Source: an uncultured Eubacteriales bacterium (GTDB lineage Bacteria; Bacillota; Clostridia; Christensenellales; Aristaeellaceae). Taken from it: a DNA stretch of 32,052 nt. The stretch is from the NCBI GenBank assembly GCA_902800625.1, contig CADCFG010000022.1, positions 1 through 32,052 of the forward strand. The letters run 5' to 3'. The position numbers and the translations under genes were made by a program. Numbering within the stretch: position 1 is the stretch's first letter; each line of letters opens with the position of its first letter. Positions 30,160 to 32,052 of the stretch are shown here, piece after piece. The notes beneath the pieces are model-generated. The model had not been told where the DNA came from, searched no databases, and saw only the letters and a list, made by a program, of their open reading frames with translations.

Positions 30160-31308
30160 ATGGCCAGGATGAAAGTTGCAAAAAACATCGCCTATGATGA
30201 CGACCGCCGGCGGTACTATGTCACCTTTCACTACGGCAACGGCGTGAAGTCCACTAAGACCTTCACGACCAAGGCGGATGCCGTCCGGGCGCTCAAGCAG
30301 TTTGAGGCGGACAAGGCGAATGAAGAGGTTGTCGAGCCGACCAGGGACAGTCTTGGCGAATGGATGCGCTATTGGCTGGAGAACATCTCAAAGCCCAACG
30401 TGCGTGCGACCACCTATCACGGCTACAAGAACCTAGTGGAGCGGCACCTGATTCCCTCCCTGGGCGGCAAGCCCCTGCAGAAGGTCACGGCGGCGGACAT
30501 CCGTGAGTATTACAAGAAGAAGCTGTCGGGGCCGAAAGCCCTGTCCCAGAACTCGCTGCGCAAGCATCACGACGTGCTCAATCAGATCTTCCAGGCGGCG
30601 GTGCTGGAGGATAAGCTGCGGAAGAATCCCATGCGCATCGTCTCCGCGCCGAAGAAGGAGACCATACAGTACACGATCTACACCGCCGAGGAGTTGCACG
30701 ATCTCTTCGAGAAGGTCAAGGGAAACCGCCTCGAGATCGTGGTCAAGCTGGCAGGCTACTATGGCCTGCGCCGCGAGGAGATCTGCGGCCTGATGTGGCA
30801 GGATATCGACTTTGAGCGAAATCTGTTTGAGATTCGCCGCTCCATGACGATGGCGGGCGGTCAGCTGTTGATCGACGAGCCCAAGACCAAGTCCTCCTAT
30901 CGCAAGGAAGCCATGAACGACGACGTGCGCGAGCTGCTACTCAAGCTCCGTGACAGGCAGGAGGAGAACAAGCGGATGCTCAAGGACGATTACATGGACA
31001 CCGGTTTCATCCTCTGCTGGGAAGATGGCAAACCCTACCGACCCAACTATATATCCGAGCTGTTCACGAAGTTCCTCAAGGACAACGGCCTGAAAAAGAT
31101 CCGGCTCCATGACTTGCGCCACAGCTTCGCCTCCATCGCCAACGACCTGGGCGTGCCGATGTTCAACATCAGCAAAGCACTGGGCCATGGCTCCACCGCT
31201 GTCACCAGCGGCATCTATACTCACATGTTTGACGATTCCCACAAGGAGACCATCGACCGGGTGACAGAGGCGATTCAGCAGTTCAAAAAGACCGGCAAGG
31301 CAACATAA
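30160..31308 (+). CDS. Tyrosine-family site-specific recombinase (integrase)
   Basis: A 382-residue integrase. Residues about 5-55 form an arm-type DNA-binding domain (RRYYVTFHYGNGVKSTKTFTTKADA), about 64-155 the SAM-like core-binding domain, and about 170-380 the catalytic domain. Catalytic residues are R204 (YGLRREEI), a Lys near K242-K244, H317 and R320 (HDLRHSF), H343 (LGHGS) and Y353 (SGIYTHMF), so the full set is present and the enzyme looks active. ATG 30160 has AAAGGGG 9 bases upstream. The arrangement behind ssrA is typical of prophages and integrative elements of Bacillota. A weak hairpin follows at 31320. No excisionase or cargo gene is visible within the remaining 0.7 kb. Confidence 0.93.
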   Translation: MARMKVAKNIAYDDDRRRYYVTFHYGNGVKSTKTFTTKADAVRALKQFEADKANEEVVEPTRDSLGEWMRYWLENISKPNVRATTYHGYKNLVERHLIPSLGGKPLQKVTAADIREYYKKKLSGPKALSQNSLRKHHDVLNQIFQAAVLEDKLRKNPMRIVSAPKKETIQYTIYTAEELHDLFEKVKGNRLEIVVKLAGYYGLRREEICGLMWQDIDFERNLFEIRRSMTMAGGQLLIDEPKTKSSYRKEAMNDDVRELLLKLRDRQEENKRMLKDDYMDTGFILCWEDGKPYRPNYISELFTKFLKDNGLKKIRLHDLRHSFASIANDLGVPMFNISKALGHGSTAVTSGIYTHMFDDSHKETIDRVTEAIQQFKKTGKAT

Positions 31309-31319
31309 GATTTAGGATG

Positions 31320-31348
31320 ACAGGGCATCGCACGAAGCGGTGCCCTGT
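31320..31348 (+). terminator. Hairpin after the integrase gene
   Basis: 12-bp stem ACAGGGCATCGC / GCGGTGCCCTGT (one T-G pair) around ACGAA. The following TATAG is a poor T tract, so termination may be partial. Confidence 0.6.
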
Positions 31349-31578
31349 TATAGTGTTCCATGTGGTGATTGAATGTTCGTAATGTGTATCCGTCCCTTTT
31401 TCTCCTGCCTGCTTGCGTATTCCAGGGTTTTATAGGCTGTTTCAAATGAAATGGCTCTCTAATAGTTTTATTGCGCTTGTTTACGTTTTCGTTTACAGGC
31501 AAATTCATCGGACAATGGAAGAACAAGAATTAACAAAATAATAACCACATAATAGAACGCTTGTTTTATACGGGTGAT

Positions 31579-31607
31579 TTGCGCATTCTCTCGTGTTATG
31601 GTATATT
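31579..31607 (+). promoter_or_regulatory. Promoter-like sequence in the AT-rich tail
   Basis: TTGCGC (31579-31584), 17-base spacer, TATATT (31602-31607). The transcript would run through a small hairpin (ATTCAC-TTCC-GTGAAT) and the tandem repeats at 31674. Confidence 0.45.
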
Positions 31608-31673
31608 AGTATCAGGATATTCTCTTTTGAACAGGTATTTTCCCATACAAATTCACTTCCGTGAATCTGAAAA

Positions 31674-31711
31674 TGGCACTATTTATGCAGATTTGGCACT
31701 GTTTATGCAGA
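31674..31711 (+). repeat. Tandem 20-bp repeats TGGCACT(A/G)TTTATGCAGA
   Basis: TGGCACTATTTATGCAGA (31674-31691) is repeated as TGGCACTGTTTATGCAGA (31694-31711), one mismatch, with TT between. Short tandem repeats starting TG occur at the ends of IS21-family elements, but no istA/istB coding sequence follows here. Confidence 0.5.
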
Positions 31712-31716
31712 ACTTA

Positions 31717-31745
31717 TTGACTTTATTATGACATTGGGTTATGAT
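31717..31745 (+). promoter_or_regulatory. Second promoter-like sequence in the AT-rich tail
   Basis: TTGACT (31717-31722), 17-base spacer, TATGAT (31740-31745), directly behind the tandem repeats. No clear reading frame follows it. Confidence 0.45.
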
Positions 31746-32052
31746 GCATTTGTCATTGACAAGAACGACTGCAGTTAAAAGCTTCACAGGCTTTCCAAGA
31801 CAATCGGCAATCGTCTGAACGTGGTGCATGCCCACCTCAGCCGGAGCGTTGCGAAGGAAGACCACAGCATCCAGGTGTCGCGCTGGAACCATGGCCAGCG
31901 GCGGCAGCCCGACAGGGCGGATTGTGCTTCGGCACGATTCCCTGTACAGCCGATTTATGCCGGCCTGATGCTGATGCGTTTTTCTCCAATGCTCCGGCTT
32001 TGCTTTTGCTGGAAAGCCTCCCCACACAACAGTATCGCCCACATGGGCACGA

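Larger units (their letters stand above)
29967..32052 (+). mobile_element. Left end of an element integrated at ssrA (incomplete)
   Basis: A tyrosine recombinase gene begins 194 bases behind the 3' end of ssrA, a classic integration target, on the same strand. Direct repeats and an inverted repeat of recombination-site type lie in between. DNA beyond the integrase is much richer in AT than the rest of the window. No second copy of the ssrA 3' end is found up to 32052, so the far boundary is outside the window, or the element is a remnant. Confidence 0.65.
31349..32052. other. AT-rich stretch without a recognised gene
   Basis: I see no convincing gene here. A minus-strand frame at 31683-32042 (119 codons) is open, but its product resembles nothing I know, its last residues are encoded by tandem repeats, and it has no clear ribosome site. 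The first half, to about 31750, is AT-rich; the last 250 bases are more GC-rich. Two promoter-like sequences and a pair of 20-bp-period repeats are listed separately. Confidence 0.5.

Noticed and set aside
31189..31197. GGCTCCACC inside the integrase as the second attachment site
   Set aside because: It is only 9 bases, encodes the conserved LGHGST segment of the catalytic domain, and lacks the T-arm sequence that precedes it in ssrA.
31275..31526. 83-codon minus-strand ORF after the integrase
   Set aside because: It overlaps the end of int and its hairpin, has no ribosome site and codes for no recognisable product.
31683..32042. 119-codon minus-strand ORF possibly a transposase fragment
   Set aside because: No catalytic motif or known block could be found, its C-terminus comes from tandem repeats, and no start signal is visible. 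It is noted only in the tail region entry.

Overview
This is a GC-rich, densely coded stretch from what looks like a spore-forming clostridial Bacillota, probably a gut lineage. The evidence is the spoVAC-spoVAD-spoVAE spore operon, a T-box leader, a two-gene SUF-like Fe-S operon (smsCB), trpXYZ, DegV and PheB-type ACT proteins, a neighbouring smpB-ssrA pair, and classic TTGACA/TATAAT promoters with GGAGG ribosome sites. I make no species call.

Layout. (1) 1-4909: end of an unknown gene, a LamG+GH32 sucrose/fructan-type hydrolase that looks damaged (frameshift near its 3' end and probably a lost internal segment), and an intact GH31 glycosidase. (2) 4923-9186: nhaC, then an sstT-sdaA operon. 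NhaC builds a sodium gradient, SstT can use it to import serine, and SdaA splits serine to pyruvate and ammonia. (3) 9214-15299, minus strand: a three-gene operon encoding a membrane protein with nucleotide-binding-like segments and an RyR-type C-terminus, a 180-residue protein of unknown function, and a TIR-transmembrane-beta-propeller protein whose frame is broken by one in-frame TAG. This is the best candidate for an undescribed sensing or immunity system. (4) 15421-17284: a putative glycosidase-like TIM-barrel protein. (5) 17300-19035: smsC-smsB Fe-S assembly. (6) 19217-21766: a large secreted protein with an HxxxxC...CxxC motif and a likely propeller. (7) 22061-24103, minus: the spoVA operon, preceded by a 40-residue ORF coupled by ATGA overlap and a sigma-G-like promoter.

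(8) 24139-27460: a tRNA-Trp T-box (specifier UGG, T-box UGGC) controlling the tryptophan transporter trpXYZ. (9) 27484-29010, minus: degV and the pheB-type ACT gene, separated by a 160-bp MITE-like element with near-perfect terminal inverted repeats and a TATT target duplication; its end supplies one base of the pheB-type stop codon. (10) 29042-30005: smpB and ssrA (tmRNA). (11) 29967-32052: a tyrosine recombinase directly behind the ssrA 3' end, with repeated arm-like sites and an inverted repeat, then AT-rich DNA with tandem 20-bp repeats and no recognised gene. This is the start of an element integrated at ssrA whose far end is outside the window.

Intergenic spaces carry several short hairpin-repeat families. 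TAG is the normal stop of at least six genes here, which argues against general TAG reassignment. All calls come from reading the sequence and recalled family knowledge; no searches were run.
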